From the NCBI RefSeq assembly GCF_910587525.1, contig NZ_CAJULS010000045.1, positions 1-16,069 on the forward strand: DNA of 16,069 bases, given 5' to 3'. Within the stretch, counting starts at the first letter, position 1; each line of letters starts with the position of its first letter. Source of the stretch: an uncultured Oscillibacter sp. (GTDB lineage Bacteria > Bacillota > Clostridia > Oscillospirales > Oscillospiraceae). The notes beneath the pieces are model-generated. The model did not search any database, was not told where the DNA came from, and saw nothing but the letters and a program-made list of their open reading frames with translations. Of this stretch, positions 15,593 to 16,069 are shown piece after piece. Both the position numbers and the translations under genes were made by a program.

Positions 15593-16069
15593 TAAGAGGG
15601 CTGGACAACTGATAAAGTATTAGATAGTGTCGTCAATAAAGAAGGAGCCCAATAGCAATACAACGAATTTGGACAGCAGCGGCGAAGGAAGCGGCATTTT
15701 TGGCGTAGCGCGCAGCAATGCCGCGCCACCGTTTGAGAAGAAGAAAAGCGTTCTCAATGAGATGACGAAGCTTATAAAGATATTCGCCGTATTCACGTAA
15801 TTCTTTGCGTTTTTTCTTCGGGGGATAACCAGCGTCATCCCCTTGTCAGCAGCTTTGAGAATGATTGCGTCTGTATCATAGCCCCGATCTGCCAGAAGAT
15901 ATTCCGCTTGGAATCCCTCGATCAACTGTGCTGCAATTGTGTAATCCGCTGTGGTACCAGAAGTGACAAAGAACCGCACCGGCATACCATGCGCATCCAC
16001 GGCCAGATGTATCCTGGAGTTGAGCCCCCTTTTGTACGGCCCATTGCCTGATTTCCACCTCGAGCGCCA
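15593..16069 (-). mobile_element. IS5-family insertion sequence (partial, cut by window end)
   Basis: The - strand encodes the end of an IS5-family (IS427-like, two-frame) transposase, and about 40 bp of non-coding end sequence follows its stop. The outer edge is placed approximately, at the start of GAGGGCTGGACAACT. The other terminal repeat is outside the window, so neither the inverted repeats nor a target duplication can be confirmed. Confidence 0.75.
15633..16069 (-). pseudogene. IS5-family DDE transposase, frameshifted and 5' partial
   Basis: Three pieces in different frames join into one familiar IS5-type protein. From the window edge, one frame gives GGNQAMGRTKGG. After a G run (16025-16029), a -1 change of frame gives LNSRIHLAVDAHGMPVRF and LLADRGYDTDAI, which hold the first two catalytic Asp. 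After a five-C run (15820-15824), a third frame gives KKRKELREYGEYLYKLRHL, then IENAFLLLKRWRG with the catalytic Glu, ending at 15633-15635. The first shift fits the programmed frameshift known in two-ORF IS5 relatives. The second separates the two Asp from the Glu and should inactivate the enzyme, unless it is a homopolymer sequencing error. The first two frames run into stops at 15922-15924 and 15620-15622. Confidence 0.8.

Noticed and set aside
15409..15729. 106-codon - strand frame running through the end of the XRE gene into the IS
   Set aside because: It is a shadow frame. The transposase C terminus is read in another frame, and the rest is antisense to the terminator and promoter region.
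1..16069. CRISPR array, tRNA, rRNA or a new defence system
   Set aside because: No regularly spaced direct repeats, no cloverleaf or rRNA sequence, and no nuclease, toxin or reverse-transcriptase-like gene were seen.

Overview
The window looks like a chromosomal piece of a GC-rich Clostridia, most likely the gut Oscillospiraceae (Flavonifractor / Oscillibacter / Lawsonibacter type). This assignment is inferred from four things: a Gram-positive PolC, strong AGGAGG-type ribosome binding sites, G/C-rich third codon positions, and the gene order pyrH-frr-uppS-cdsA-dxr-rseP-ispG-polC. No rRNA or tRNA gene was seen.

Left edge (1-1760, + strand): the 3' part of a polyamine-type ABC transporter gene in which the PotC permease is fused to the PotD substrate-binding protein. 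It is followed by a small hotdog-fold thioesterase of the FlK (fluoroacetyl-CoA thioesterase-like) family. A perfect hairpin with T tracts on both sides (1724-1764) separates this convergent pair from the genes on the other strand.

Central block (1774-13599, all - strand): read in the direction of transcription, this is a long housekeeping operon. It begins with pyrH (UMP kinase) and frr (ribosome recycling factor). These are followed by uppS (undecaprenyl diphosphate synthase), cdsA (CDP-diacylglycerol synthase), dxr (MEP pathway), rseP (site-2 protease), a GNAT acetyltransferase, ispG (MEP pathway), two very small membrane-protein genes and polC (replicative DNA polymerase). Gaps are mostly 1-50 nt, with stop/start overlaps at dxr-rseP and frr-uppS. 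The operon therefore links precursor supply for lipid carriers and phospholipid (dxr, ispG, uppS, cdsA) with translation recycling, nucleotide supply and replication. A palindrome-rich repeat lies between uppS and cdsA. Behind polC sits a ferritin gene that appears to have its own promoter.

Right side (13600-16069): a 249-bp AT-rich divergent region precedes pyrH on one side and, on the other, a + strand gene for a membrane-anchored XRE-family regulator with a large unrecognised extracytoplasmic part. Two CCCGGG-centred palindromes lie at that gene's promoter. After its terminator there is a strong promoter whose original downstream gene is missing. An IS5-family insertion sequence, truncated by the window end and carrying a frameshifted transposase, begins about 10 bp beyond the -10 box.

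I see no clearly new multi-gene defence or metabolic system here. The most useful observations are the transporter fusion, the two unrecognised small membrane genes in the operon, the membrane-bound XRE regulator with its candidate operators, the repeat inside the operon, and the IS that has landed on a promoter.
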